64,000 bases of DNA from Mesorhizobium sp. Lineage in GTDB: Bacteria; Pseudomonadota; Alphaproteobacteria; Rhizobiales; Rhizobiaceae. Below the pieces are notes generated by a model. The model was not told where the DNA came from, ran no database searches, and saw nothing but the letters and a program-made list of their open reading frames with translations. Every line of letters starts with the position of its first letter. Position 1 is the stretch's first letter. Positions 16,875 through 24,465 of the stretch are shown here, piece after piece. The DNA lies in NCBI RefSeq assembly GCF_004963255.1, contig NZ_SUGA01000004.1, forward strand, positions 224,209 through 288,208, given 5' to 3'. The position numbers and the translations under genes are program-made.

Positions 16875-17423
16875 ATGCTGCGACTTGTTCTGGCGCTTTT
16901 TCTCCTGGCTGTTCCGAGCCTTGCCCACGCGACCGATGCCGGCTGGGCGCTGCTGCGCGACGGTGGCCATGTCGTGCTGCTTCGCCATGCCTTCGTCACC
17001 GGGGCGACCGACCCGGCGAATTTCGACATCGGCAATTGCGCCACGCAGCTCAATTTGTCGGAGCGCGGCAAGCAGCAGGCAAGCCGCATCGGCGCGCTGT
17101 TCGCGGCGCGCGCGGCGCCCATCGACCATGTCCTCTCCAGCCGCTACTGCCGCTGCCTCGACACCGCCCGCATCGCTTTCGAATCCGAGCCGCAGCCTTT
17201 CGCGCCGCTCGACCTGCTGAAGACCGACCCGGCTGAGAAAGCCGCCCAGATGGCGGCAATCATGAAGGAGATCCGCGGCTATTCGGGCTCGGACAATCTG
17301 GTGCTGGTCACGCATCTCGAAGACATCGAGGCGCTCACCGGCGTGGCGCCGCGCGAGGGCGAGGCTGTGGTCGTGGCGCCTGACGGCGACGGCCTCAAGG
17401 TGCTGGGGCGCGTGACTTTCTAA
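16875..17423 (+). CDS. Secreted histidine phosphatase superfamily protein
   Basis: A protein of 182 residues with an N-terminal signal peptide (LVLALFLLAVPSLAHA) and a histidine phosphatase fold. The phosphohistidine loop reads LLRHAFV, so the usual RHG is RHA. The second Arg is in SSRYCRCLDTA and the second His in LVTHLEDIEALTG. The family removes phosphate through a phospho-His intermediate; periplasmic substrates are unknown. The ATG at 16875 is chosen because it places the signal peptide at the N-terminus; the frame is open for 400 bases upstream without family similarity. Confidence 0.82.
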   Translation: MLRLVLALFLLAVPSLAHATDAGWALLRDGGHVVLLRHAFVTGATDPANFDIGNCATQLNLSERGKQQASRIGALFAARAAPIDHVLSSRYCRCLDTARIAFESEPQPFAPLDLLKTDPAEKAAQMAAIMKEIRGYSGSDNLVLVTHLEDIEALTGVAPREGEAVVVAPDGDGLKVLGRVTF

Positions 17424-17495
17424 GCCGTTGCGCCGGCCGGTGTTGCCGAAATACAACTCCCGGAAGAAGCCGCAAATTTGCCGCGACAATGCCGC

Positions 17496-17524
17496 TTGCG
17501 ACAACCCGTCGCAGGGTCTATAGG
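17496..17524 (+). promoter_or_regulatory. Predicted sigma-70 promoter ahead of the tRNA-like pair
   Basis: TTGCGA (17496-17501) and TATAGG (17519-17524) are separated by exactly 17 bases. This resembles strong rhizobial housekeeping promoters of stable RNA genes. It would start a transcript near 17531, about 100 bases before the tandem tRNA-like sequences, and no protein gene follows in between. Prediction from consensus only. Confidence 0.5.
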
Positions 17525-17634
17525 CGCGCTCCCGGTCACGAAACCGAAGCGAGCACAACGGTTGGAGCTTACGTCTCCGCCCGCGCAGGCGGCTTTGCCG
17601 CGCTGTGTACGGCGCCGTTTCGGGGATAGGGATT

Positions 17635-17708
17635 GCGGGTGTAGCTCAGAGGTTAGAGCGCCGGATTTGGGTCCGGAGGTCAAGGGTTCGAGTCCCTTCA
17701 TCCCACCA
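17635..17708 (+). tRNA. tRNA-like sequence with a 6-base anticodon loop and encoded CCA
   Basis: The body folds as a tRNA: TA then D-stem GCTC/GAGC, anticodon stem CCGGA/TCCGG (17661-17665 and 17672-17676), five-base variable loop AGGTC, T-stem AAGGG/CCCTT around TTCGAGT, and a 3' CCA at 17706-17708. Two features are abnormal. The anticodon loop has six bases (TTTGGG) instead of seven, so no anticodon can be assigned safely (TGG and TTG are both conceivable). The acceptor stem pairs over only five base pairs (GGGTG with CATCC). It may be a decayed tRNA, a tRNA mimic, or a non-decoding tRNA. Confidence 0.4.
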
Positions 17709-17780
17709 CGGATAGCTCAGGTTGGGTAGAGCATCAGACTGATAATCTGACGGTCGAAGGTTCGAATCCTTCTCCATTGG
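17709..17780 (+). tRNA. tRNA-Ile(GAT)-like sequence with imperfect acceptor stem
   Basis: It begins directly after the CCA of the previous tRNA-like unit. D-stem GCTC/GAGC, anticodon stem TCAGA/TCTGA with a seven-base loop CTGATAA (anticodon GAT at 17741-17743), and T-stem GAAGG/CCTTC around TTCGAAT are all intact. The 3' acceptor strand TCCATTG pairs with only five of seven bases on the 5' side, and no CCA is encoded (GCCT follows). By anticodon it would be tRNA-Ile, but the acceptor defect makes a normal decoding role doubtful. Confidence 0.4.
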
Positions 17781-18146
17781 CCTCGAAAGCCAGCACCCTC
17801 TCACGGTGTTATTCGAAAATCGGTCCGGGGACCGGAATGCGAGGACTTCACGGACGGCAGGGCTTCGGCCTCGCCGGGCGGCGACGTCCTGCGCCATCGG
17901 CGCGCGGCCAGGCCCGCGGTGACGATCAAGGCGCGGCGCGGCCGGCAAGGGAAGCTTCGGCTTCCGGCGCCCGCTTCGCCGCCCCGCGATCCGCTCCCGA
18001 AGGCCCGCTTCGCGCGGATGCCACTGGTCTCCGGATCATTCGTGCCCGGGAACATGAAGTACGACGACGTGAAACGAAAAACGAAAAGGATGATCGACGC
18101 ATGACGTGACGCCTCGCATGGGGCCATGCCCGACAGGAGTAAGACA
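17781..18146. other. Intergenic stretch between tRNA-like pair and slipin gene, no gene seen
   Basis: About 366 bases of very GC-rich sequence. Open frames here have no ribosome site or recognisable family, and those on the minus strand are antisense to the tRNA-like units. I see short hairpins (for example around GGCTTCGGCC at 17865-17880) but no clear terminator for the tRNA-like transcript. The AGGAG at 18134-18139 is the ribosome site of the following slipin gene. Confidence 0.5.
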
Positions 18147-19289
18147 ATGAAGACCATTCTCGAAAAGGCTCTTGGACGCCAGCGCGTCCTCGTAAAGGAA
18201 AATGAGCGTGCCGTCGCCCTCTACAAGGGCGAGATCCAGGCGATCCTGATGCCGGGCGAACATTGGCTCGCCAACCGGCGCGGAAACCTGGAAATCTCCA
18301 GGCACGACCTGAAGAACCCGGAATTCGTTTCGGCTTACGAGAAGGCATTGTTCGACAAGCTCCCGGACGTGGCCGCGCGTCACTTCACCGTCGTCCGCAC
18401 CGGACGCATGGAGATCGCCGTGGTCGAGCGTGACGGCGCGCTGCATTCTGTGCTGTCGCCGGACCGCAAGCTGGTGCTGTGGACGGATGCCGGTCCGTGG
18501 AAGATCACGACCGTCGACACGGCGGCCGATCTCGCCATCGATCCGGCGCTGATGCGCCGGCTCGGCCAGGCCCGGAAGACGGAACACATGTTCCTCAACC
18601 CGGTCGTGGACGGCCAGGTCGGGCTGCTCTTCGTGGATGGTGTGCTCGTCCGCACGCTCGAAGCGGGCGTGCACGCCTTCTGGAATGTCGGCCGCATGGT
18701 CCAGGTGAAGGTCGTCGACATCAAGCGCCAGTCGCTCGATGTCGCCGGGCAGGAAGTGCTGACCAGGGATCGCGTGACGATCCGCGTCAACATCGCCGCA
18801 GAATACCGGGTCGTCGACCCGGTCCAGGCGGTGAGCACGGTGAAGGACTTCTCGGAAGCCCTCTACCGCGCCCTGCAGTATGCCTTCCGCAAGACGCTTG
18901 GCGCGCTCACGCTCGACCAGATCCTCGATAAGAAGGTCACGGTCGACGAGGATGCGGCGGCCAAGGTGCGCGACGACATGGCCGCGATCGGCGTCGAGGT
19001 CAGCGACATCGCTCTCAAGGATGTGATCCTGCCGGGCGACATGCGCGAGATCCTCAACCAGGTGGTTTCGGCCGAGAAGCAGGCCGAGGCCAACGTCATC
19101 CGCCGCCGCGAGGAGACGAACGCCACGCGTTCGCTGCTCAACACGGCCAAGGTGATGGCCGAGAACCCGGTGATGCTGCGGCTGAAGGAGCTCGAGGCTC
19201 TGGAGGCCATCGCCGGCAAGGTCGAGCGGCTCACCGTCCATAACGGGACGGGCGGGCTGCTCAACGATCTGGTCAAGCTCCGCGACTGA
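18147..19289 (+). CDS. Slipin-family SPFH/band 7 protein
   Basis: A protein of 380 residues with an SPFH/band 7 domain (about residues 160-330: DGVLVRTLEAGVHAFWNVG, DVAGQEVLTRDRVTIRVN, YRVVDPVQAVSTVKDFSEAL, EVSDIALKDVILPGDMR). The C-terminal part (VVSAEKQAEANVIRRREETNATRS) predicts a helical oligomerisation region, as in stomatin and slipin. Unlike most slipins it has no N-terminal membrane helix; a 150-residue N-terminal domain precedes the SPFH domain. The family forms ring or scaffold assemblies at membranes. CAGGAG lies seven bases before the ATG at 18147. A strong terminator follows at 19326. Confidence 0.87.
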   Translation: MKTILEKALGRQRVLVKENERAVALYKGEIQAILMPGEHWLANRRGNLEISRHDLKNPEFVSAYEKALFDKLPDVAARHFTVVRTGRMEIAVVERDGALHSVLSPDRKLVLWTDAGPWKITTVDTAADLAIDPALMRRLGQARKTEHMFLNPVVDGQVGLLFVDGVLVRTLEAGVHAFWNVGRMVQVKVVDIKRQSLDVAGQEVLTRDRVTIRVNIAAEYRVVDPVQAVSTVKDFSEALYRALQYAFRKTLGALTLDQILDKKVTVDEDAAAKVRDDMAAIGVEVSDIALKDVILPGDMREILNQVVSAEKQAEANVIRRREETNATRSLLNTAKVMAENPVMLRLKELEALEAIAGKVERLTVHNGTGGLLNDLVKLRD

Positions 19290-19325
19290 TGCATGTCGCC
19301 AAGCTGACGCAGCGTAAAATGGGAA

Positions 19326-19355
19326 GGGCCGCCGGTTCGAACGGCGGCCCTTCTT
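19326..19355 (+). terminator. Rho-independent terminator after the slipin gene
   Basis: A nine-base-pair GC stem, GGGCCGCCG / CGGCGGCCC with a seven-base loop, at 19326-19350, is followed by TTCTT. It lies 37 bases after the slipin stop and isolates that gene from the acpXL cluster. Confidence 0.8.
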
Positions 19356-19482
19356 GCGTTCCCAAAGCCGGCGTCTCATCTGCTCCCGGCGCATCAGGCC
19401 TTTTCCTGCCGGGAAAAACCGATTAGACAGCGCCCAAAGCAAGATGCGGTCAGATTCCGCCTGCAACCCGAAGGAAGAGCCC

Positions 19483-19764
19483 TTGTCCACCACGTTCGAG
19501 AAAGTCGCCAAGATCATTGCCGATACCAGCGAGATCGATATCGACACCATCACGCCCGAGAGCCACACCATCGACGATCTCGGCATCGACAGCCTCGATT
19601 TCCTCGACATCGTCTTTGCCATCGACAAGGAATTCGGCATCAAGGTGCCGCTGGAAAAGTGGACGCAGGAGGTCAATGACGGCAAGGCCTCGACCGACGA
19701 CTATTTCGTCATGAAGAACCTGTGCGCCAAGATCGACGCGCTGGTCGCGGCCAAGGCCGCCTGA
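19483..19764 (+). CDS. acpXL: Acyl carrier protein AcpXL for very-long-chain fatty acid synthesis
   Basis: Acyl carrier protein of 93 residues, the specialised type that carries the 27-hydroxyoctacosanoate chain of rhizobial lipid A. The phosphopantetheine site is Ser37 in [18 protein letters not shown], and the AcpXL-specific C-terminal half ([29 protein letters not shown]) is clear. Translation starts at a TTG (19483) with AAGGAAGA just upstream, giving [12 protein letters not shown] and the correct family length. It heads the VLCFA-lipid A cluster with two ketosynthase genes, an alcohol dehydrogenase and lpxXL. Confidence 0.95.
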   Translation: MSTTFEKVAKIIADTSEIDIDTITPESHTIDDLGIDSLDFLDIVFAIDKEFGIKVPLEKWTQEVNDGKASTDDYFVMKNLCAKIDALVAAKAA

Positions 19765-19772
19765 TGCCCGCA

Positions 19773-19843
19773 GAGCGCGCGAACTTGACGCGCTCCGCGC
19801 ATGACCCCGAAATCGGCATCGATTTTCGGAAAGGATCATGCGC
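19773..19843. repeat. Rhizobial palindromic repeat between acpXL and the first ketosynthase
   Basis: Two adjacent inverted repeats. GAGCGCG-N9-CGCGCTC occupies 19773-19795. A larger imperfect palindrome covers 19797-19843, beginning GCGCATGACCCCGAAA and ending TTTTCGGAAAGGATCATGCGC (arms only partly quoted). This looks like a dispersed intergenic repeat of rhizobial genomes. It fills nearly the whole acpXL-ketosynthase gap, where fabZXL lies in other rhizobia. Its right arm contains an ATG (19838) that is in frame with the next gene but is not a convincing start. Confidence 0.65.
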
Positions 19844-19879
19844 AAAATCAAAAAGCCAGCTGACCCACAACAGCCGCCC

Positions 19880-21067
19880 ATGAGTTCCCACGACGTCGTC
19901 ATCACCGGCATCGGCCTTGTCTCCTCGCTGGGAGAGGGGCCGGACGCCCATTGGCAAAAGCTTACGCAGCCTGGGTTCCAGCCGGTGCTCGATGCCGAGC
20001 GTTTCGCCCCCTATACCATTCATCCCCTGCCCGAGATCGACTGGAACCTGCAGATCGCCAAGCGCGGCGACCAGCGCCAGATGGAAACCTGGCAGCGTCT
20101 CGGCACCTATGCCGCCGGCCTGGCGCTGGACGATGCCGGCATCAAGGGCAATGACGAGCTCTGCACCACCATGGACATGGTTGTGGCGGCCGGCGGCGGC
20201 GAGCGCGACGAGGCCGTCGACGCCGCGATCCTTGCGGCTTCCGAAACCCGCAACGACCGCGACGTGCTGCTCAACGAGAAGCTGACGACGGAACTGCGGC
20301 CGACTTTGTTCCTTGCCCAGCTTTCCAACCTGCTCGCCGGCAACATCTCGATCGTCCACAAGGTCACCGGTTCCTCCCGCACCTTCATGGGCGAGGAAGG
20401 CGCCGGCGTCTCGGCCGTCGAGACGGCAGCCGCCCGCATCGGCTCGGGACAGTCGACCCATGTTCTGGTTGGCGGCGCCTTCCAGACCGAGCATTCCGAC
20501 ATGCTGCTGGGCTACGAGCTTGCCGGCTACCTGCATCGCGGCCTGTGGAAGCCGGTCTGGCAGCGCCAGGGCTCCGAGGGCGGCGGCGTGGTCACCGGTT
20601 CGGGCGGCGCTTTCCTGGTGCTGGAGCAGCGCGAGCACGCGAAAAGCCGCGGCCGAAGGATCTATGCCGAGCTCGGTCCCATCGTGTCCGGCCGCGCCCG
20701 ACGCCGCCTGGGCGAGTTGGATGCCGAGATCGTAGCCCTGCTGAAGCAGGCCGAATTGCCCGCCGGCGAACTGCTGACGATATCCGGCGCTTCGGGCGCC
20801 CATGCAGCCACGGCCGCGGAGAAAGCGGCGCTCGACGCCAATCCGGCGCTCGCCGTGCGCGGCTTCTCGACCCTGACCGGCCATATGAAGGAGGCCCAGT
20901 TCCCCTTCGCCGTGGCGCTAGCGGCCATGGCGATCGACCGCAAGGCCGGTTACCCTGTTTTCGATGCCACAGCCGAGAAGCAGTTCGACGGTGCGCCGAA
21001 GGCAGTCCTTGCAACGGCGATCGGCTATCACCAATTCGAGGGCATGGGGCTGATCAAAGCGGCCTGA
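19880..21067 (+). CDS. fabF2XL: Ketosynthase-like protein of the VLCFA cluster, catalytic Cys missing
   Basis: FabF-family protein of 395 residues (start VVITGIGLVSSLGEGPDAHW). It corresponds by position to FabF2XL of the rhizobial VLCFA cluster. The nucleophile region, STACAS in active FabF, reads SSRTFMG (165-171), so the active-site Cys is absent. The first catalytic His region is also lost (ISGASGAHAATAA), while His335 in LTGHMKEAQ is kept. This is the pattern of a chain-length-factor-like partner that pairs with an active ketosynthase, here the next gene. The start at 19880 is preferred to 19838 because the latter lies inside a repeat and adds a lysine-rich tail outside the family fold. 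Confidence 0.85.
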   Translation: MSSHDVVITGIGLVSSLGEGPDAHWQKLTQPGFQPVLDAERFAPYTIHPLPEIDWNLQIAKRGDQRQMETWQRLGTYAAGLALDDAGIKGNDELCTTMDMVVAAGGGERDEAVDAAILAASETRNDRDVLLNEKLTTELRPTLFLAQLSNLLAGNISIVHKVTGSSRTFMGEEGAGVSAVETAAARIGSGQSTHVLVGGAFQTEHSDMLLGYELAGYLHRGLWKPVWQRQGSEGGGVVTGSGGAFLVLEQREHAKSRGRRIYAELGPIVSGRARRRLGELDAEIVALLKQAELPAGELLTISGASGAHAATAAEKAALDANPALAVRGFSTLTGHMKEAQFPFAVALAAMAIDRKAGYPVFDATAEKQFDGAPKAVLATAIGYHQFEGMGLIKAA

Positions 21068-21095
21068 GGTACTATCGAGGCTGTCAGGACAAAAC

Positions 21096-22367
21096 ATGGC
21101 CAATCTCAAAGACCATATGGGCAGGCCGGTCGTGGCCGTCACCGGTATCGGCGTCGTGACGTCGCTGGGCGTCGGCAAGACCGACAACTGGGCGGCGCTG
21201 ACGTCCGGCAAATCCGGCATCCATCCGATCACCCGCTTTCCGGTCGACCACCTCAACACCCGCATTTCCGGCATGGTCGACTTCCTGCCGTCGAGCTCGA
21301 AGGGCGCAAGCCACCTCACTTACGAGCTGGCGGAGACCGCGGCCCAGGAAGCCGTGTCGGAAGCAGGGCTCGATTCCGGCGATTTCGGCGGCCCGCTGTT
21401 CCTCGCCTCGCCGCCGGTCGAGCTCGACTGGGCCGACCGTTTCTCGCTCTACAATTCCGACAAGAAGGATGGCGGTTCCGAGAGATTGCTGCGCGTCGCT
21501 CGCGCGTTGAAGGAGCTCGACATCTTCGAAACCACTCAGTTCGGCTCGATCGCCGACCGCCTGGCCGACCGCTTCGGCACGCGCGGCCTGCCGATAACGC
21601 TCTCGACCGCATGCGCTTCAGGCGCTACCGCCATCCAGCTCGGCGTCGAGGCGATCCGGCGCGGCGAATGCGACAAGGCGCTGTCGATCGGCGCCGACGG
21701 CTCGGCCACAGCCGAGGCGCTGATCCGCTTCTCGCTGCTTTCTGCCCTTTCCACCCATAACGACATCCCGGAAAAGGCGTCGAAACCCTTCTCCAAGGAT
21801 CGCGATGGCTTCGTGCTCGCCGAGGGATCGGGCGCGCTGGTGCTGGAATCGCTGGAAGCCGCCCTGGCCCGCGGCGCGACGATCCTCGGCATCATGCGCG
21901 GCTGCGGCGAAAAGGCGGACGATTTCCACCGTACCCGCTCCAAGCCCGATGCGTCGCCGGCGATCGCGGCGGTGCGCGCCGTCCTTGCCGATGCGGGCAT
22001 GAGCGAGGACGAGATCGAATATGTCAACGCGCACGGCACCTCGACGCCGGAAAACGACAAGATGGAGCATCTGTCGCTGTCCACCGTGTTCGGCGAGCGT
22101 ATCGGCTCGATGCCGGTCTCGTCGAACAAGTCGATGATCGGCCACACGCTGTCGGCCGCCGGCGCGGTCGAGGCCGCCTTCTCGCTGATGACCATGCGCG
22201 AAAGCGTCATCCCGCCGACCATCAATTACGACAATCCGGATCCGGCTATCGTCCTCGACGTCGTGCCGAACAAGAAGCGCAACGCCGAGGTCGGCACGGT
22301 TTTGTCGAACTCTTTCGGCTTCGGCGGCCAGAACACCTGCCTTGTCATGGCGCGGGAACCGGTCTAA
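21096..22367 (+). CDS. fabF1XL: Beta-ketoacyl-ACP synthase II-type enzyme of the VLCFA cluster
   Basis: FabF-type ketosynthase of 423 residues with the complete Cys-His-His triad: Cys173 in STACASGATAI, His313 in NAHGTSTPEN and His350 in SNKSMIGHTLSAAG. It performs the decarboxylating condensation that extends the acyl chain on AcpXL. The preceding gene is a ketosynthase relative without the Cys, so the two probably form a heterodimer that sets chain length. AGGA precedes the ATG, and the gap between the two is only 28 bases. Confidence 0.93.
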   Translation: MANLKDHMGRPVVAVTGIGVVTSLGVGKTDNWAALTSGKSGIHPITRFPVDHLNTRISGMVDFLPSSSKGASHLTYELAETAAQEAVSEAGLDSGDFGGPLFLASPPVELDWADRFSLYNSDKKDGGSERLLRVARALKELDIFETTQFGSIADRLADRFGTRGLPITLSTACASGATAIQLGVEAIRRGECDKALSIGADGSATAEALIRFSLLSALSTHNDIPEKASKPFSKDRDGFVLAEGSGALVLESLEAALARGATILGIMRGCGEKADDFHRTRSKPDASPAIAAVRAVLADAGMSEDEIEYVNAHGTSTPENDKMEHLSLSTVFGERIGSMPVSSNKSMIGHTLSAAGAVEAAFSLMTMRESVIPPTINYDNPDPAIVLDVVPNKKRNAEVGTVLSNSFGFGGQNTCLVMAREPV

Positions 22368-22404
22368 GCGGACGTTTTCCCGCTTTTGACAACTGACAGG
22401 CCCT

Positions 22405-23433
22405 ATGCGCGCATTGCAACTTATCGAGGATCGCCGTCTCGAAACGGTGGACCTGCCGCCTCCCCCGCCGCCTTCGCTCGGCGAAGTGACGCTGCGCATC
22501 AAGGCAGTAGCGCTCAACCATATCGACGTCTGGGGCTGGCGCGGCATGGCTTTTGCCAAGCGCAAGCTGCCGCTGGTCGTCGGCGCCGAAGCTTCCGGCG
22601 AGGTCGAGGCGGTCGGCCCAGGAGTCTCCAACCTGCTGCCGGGGCAGTTGGTGTCGATCTACGGCGCGCGCACCTGCGGCCTGTGCCGCGCCTGCCGCGA
22701 AGGCCGCGACAATCTCTGCGAGCACGTTTCCGGCGTCCACGGCTTCCATCTTGATGGCTTCGCCCAGGAAAAGATCAACCTGCGGGCGCGCCTGCTGGTA
22801 CCCGCTCCTCCCGGCGTCACCGAGATCGGCGCGGCGGTCGCGCCCGTGACTTTCGGCACGGTCGAGCACATGCTGTTCGACAACGCCAAGCTGGAACCCG
22901 GCGAGACCATCCTCGTCCATGCCGGCGGCTCCGGCATCGGCACCGCTGCCATCCAGTTGGCCAAGAAGATGGGCTGCACGGTCATCACCACGGTCGGCTC
23001 GAACGACAAGATCGACAAGGCGAAGGCGCTCGGCGCCGACCATGTCATCAACTACCGCGAGGACCGCTTCGAGGGCGTCGTGCGCAAGCTGACGAAGAAG
23101 AAGGGCGTCGACGTCGTCTTCGAGCATGTCGGCGCCGACACTTTCGCCGGCTCGATGCTGTCCCTGAAGCGCGGCGGGCGTCTCGTCACCTGCGGTTCGA
23201 CCTCGGGCGTGTCGACCCAGGTCAACCTGATGCAGCTTTTCCAGCAGCAGCTGAAGCTGCTCGGTTCCTTCGGCTGCCGCATGGAGAACATGGCCAACGC
23301 CATGCAGAAGATGGCCGCCGGTCTTGTCGCCCCCGTCATCGATACCGAGGTGGGTTTCGACGACATCGATGCGGCACTGAAGCGCATGGAAGGCCGCGAC
23401 GTCTTCGGCAAGATCATCCTGCGCGTTTCCTAA
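22405..23433 (+). CDS. adh2XL: Zinc-type alcohol dehydrogenase of the VLCFA cluster
   Basis: Medium-chain alcohol dehydrogenase of 342 residues. The N-terminal half has the catalytic-domain motif GAEASGEVEAVGPGV and a structural zinc site (CGLCRACREGRDNLC). The NAD(P)-binding motif is HAGGSGIGTAAIQLAKKMG near residues 170-190. Orthologues sit in this same place in the acpXL-lpxXL cluster of Rhizobium and Sinorhizobium. Its exact step in VLCFA synthesis is unclear; reduction of an oxo or enoyl intermediate is plausible. It lies between fabF1XL and lpxXL with gaps of 37 and 20 bases, so it is in the operon. Confidence 0.9.
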   Translation: MRALQLIEDRRLETVDLPPPPPPSLGEVTLRIKAVALNHIDVWGWRGMAFAKRKLPLVVGAEASGEVEAVGPGVSNLLPGQLVSIYGARTCGLCRACREGRDNLCEHVSGVHGFHLDGFAQEKINLRARLLVPAPPGVTEIGAAVAPVTFGTVEHMLFDNAKLEPGETILVHAGGSGIGTAAIQLAKKMGCTVITTVGSNDKIDKAKALGADHVINYREDRFEGVVRKLTKKKGVDVVFEHVGADTFAGSMLSLKRGGRLVTCGSTSGVSTQVNLMQLFQQQLKLLGSFGCRMENMANAMQKMAAGLVAPVIDTEVGFDDIDAALKRMEGRDVFGKIILRVS

Positions 23434-23453
23434 CACAGTTCCAGGAAAAGCGG

Positions 23454-24446
23454 ATGGTCGGCAACGCGCTCAGGAAAGCCCGCCGGGACTTCATGTTCCG
23501 CTACGGCCTGCGGCTGCGCCAGATGGAGCACTGGCTGGTCGCCAGGCTCGCCATGGTGTTGCTCTGGCTGCTGCGCCTGTTGCCGCCGGACAGCGCCCTC
23601 AACTTCGCCGACCGCGCCGCCCGCCGGGTCGGTCCGCTGGTCGGGCGCCACCGGGTCGCGGTCAACAATCTGCGCCTGGCCTATCCGCAGAAGAGCGACG
23701 CCGAAATCGAGGCCATCGCGCGCGACATGTGGGGCAACATGGCCCGTCTCGCGGCCGAATACATCTTCCTCGATGCATTGTTCGACTTCGACCCGGACGC
23801 TTCGGGACCGGGCCGGGTCGAGGTTCGCGGCATCGAGCATTTCGTCGCGATCGCCGGCGAGAAGAAGCCGCACATCCTCTTCACCGGCCATCTCGGCAAT
23901 TTCGAGCTGCTGCCGGTGGCCGCGGCCACGTTCGGCATGAACATCACGGCGCTGTTTCGCCCGCCGAACAATCCTTATCTTGCCGACTACATCCATTCGA
24001 CGCGCCGCTCCTCGATGGGCGCGCTGCTGCCCTCCGCCGCCGGTGCCTCCTTCGCCCTCGCCGCCATCCTGGAAAAGGGCGGCAATATCGGCGTGCTGGT
24101 CGATCAGAAATTCTCAGGCGGCGTCGAGACGACTTTCTTTGGCCGCCCGTGCCAGACCAACCCGATGCTTGGCATGCTGGCCCGCCACTACGACTGCGAT
24201 GTCTACCCCGCCCGCTGCGTCAGGCTGCCGGGCAACCGCTTTCGTCTGGAGATCGAGGACAAGCTGGCCCTGCCGCGCACCGCAGACGGCAGCGTCGATG
24301 TCGACGCCACCACCCAGCTGCTCACCGATGTGGTCGAGCGCTGGGTGCGTGAGGACCCAGGACAGTGGATGTGGTTCCACAAGCGCTGGGAAATCAGCGG
24401 CCGCCGCCGCAAGCGCGCAAAGGCGAAGGCGGCAGCTGGCCAATAA
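23454..24446 (+). CDS. lpxXL: Lipid A very-long-chain acyltransferase LpxXL
   Basis: LpxL/HtrB-family acyltransferase of 330 residues. It carries the HX4E motif as HLGNFE (His146-Glu151), the later ALFRPPNNPY and VLVDQKFSGGVETTFFGRP, and an N-terminal membrane anchor (LAMVLLWLLRLLP). LpxXL transfers the 27-hydroxyoctacosanoyl chain from AcpXL onto lipid A, giving the long fatty acid that stabilises the outer membrane and affects bacteroid persistence in rhizobia. AGGAAAAG precedes the ATG. It is the last gene of the cluster and ends in a basic tail (RRRKRAKAKA). Confidence 0.93.
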   Translation: MVGNALRKARRDFMFRYGLRLRQMEHWLVARLAMVLLWLLRLLPPDSALNFADRAARRVGPLVGRHRVAVNNLRLAYPQKSDAEIEAIARDMWGNMARLAAEYIFLDALFDFDPDASGPGRVEVRGIEHFVAIAGEKKPHILFTGHLGNFELLPVAAATFGMNITALFRPPNNPYLADYIHSTRRSSMGALLPSAAGASFALAAILEKGGNIGVLVDQKFSGGVETTFFGRPCQTNPMLGMLARHYDCDVYPARCVRLPGNRFRLEIEDKLALPRTADGSVDVDATTQLLTDVVERWVREDPGQWMWFHKRWEISGRRRKRAKAKAAAGQ

Positions 24447-24465
24447 CTGGCCGGCATTATCGCAA

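Noticed and set aside
17646..17948. 100-codon minus-strand open frame over the tRNA-like units
   Set aside because: Its C-terminal part (KDSNLRPSDYQSDALP, GTRTLDLRTQIRRSN) is the usual translation of antisense tRNA sequence, a common annotation artefact.
17777..18109. 110-codon plus-strand open frame after the tRNA-like pair
   Set aside because: Arg/Ala/Gly-rich with no ribosome site and no recognisable motif; typical of random GC-rich frames.
18036..19685. 549-codon open frame antisense to the slipin gene
   Set aside because: It spans the slipin gene, its terminator and acpXL on the wrong strand; clearly a shadow.
19838..19879. Upstream ATG of the first ketosynthase gene
   Set aside because: It lies in the right arm of a palindromic repeat and adds a lysine-rich tail; the ATG at 19880 begins the family fold.
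23437..23453. Second copy of the AGTTCCAGGAAAA repeat before lpxXL
   Set aside because: Only the left arm is present and it doubles as the lpxXL ribosome site; not enough to call a repeat.
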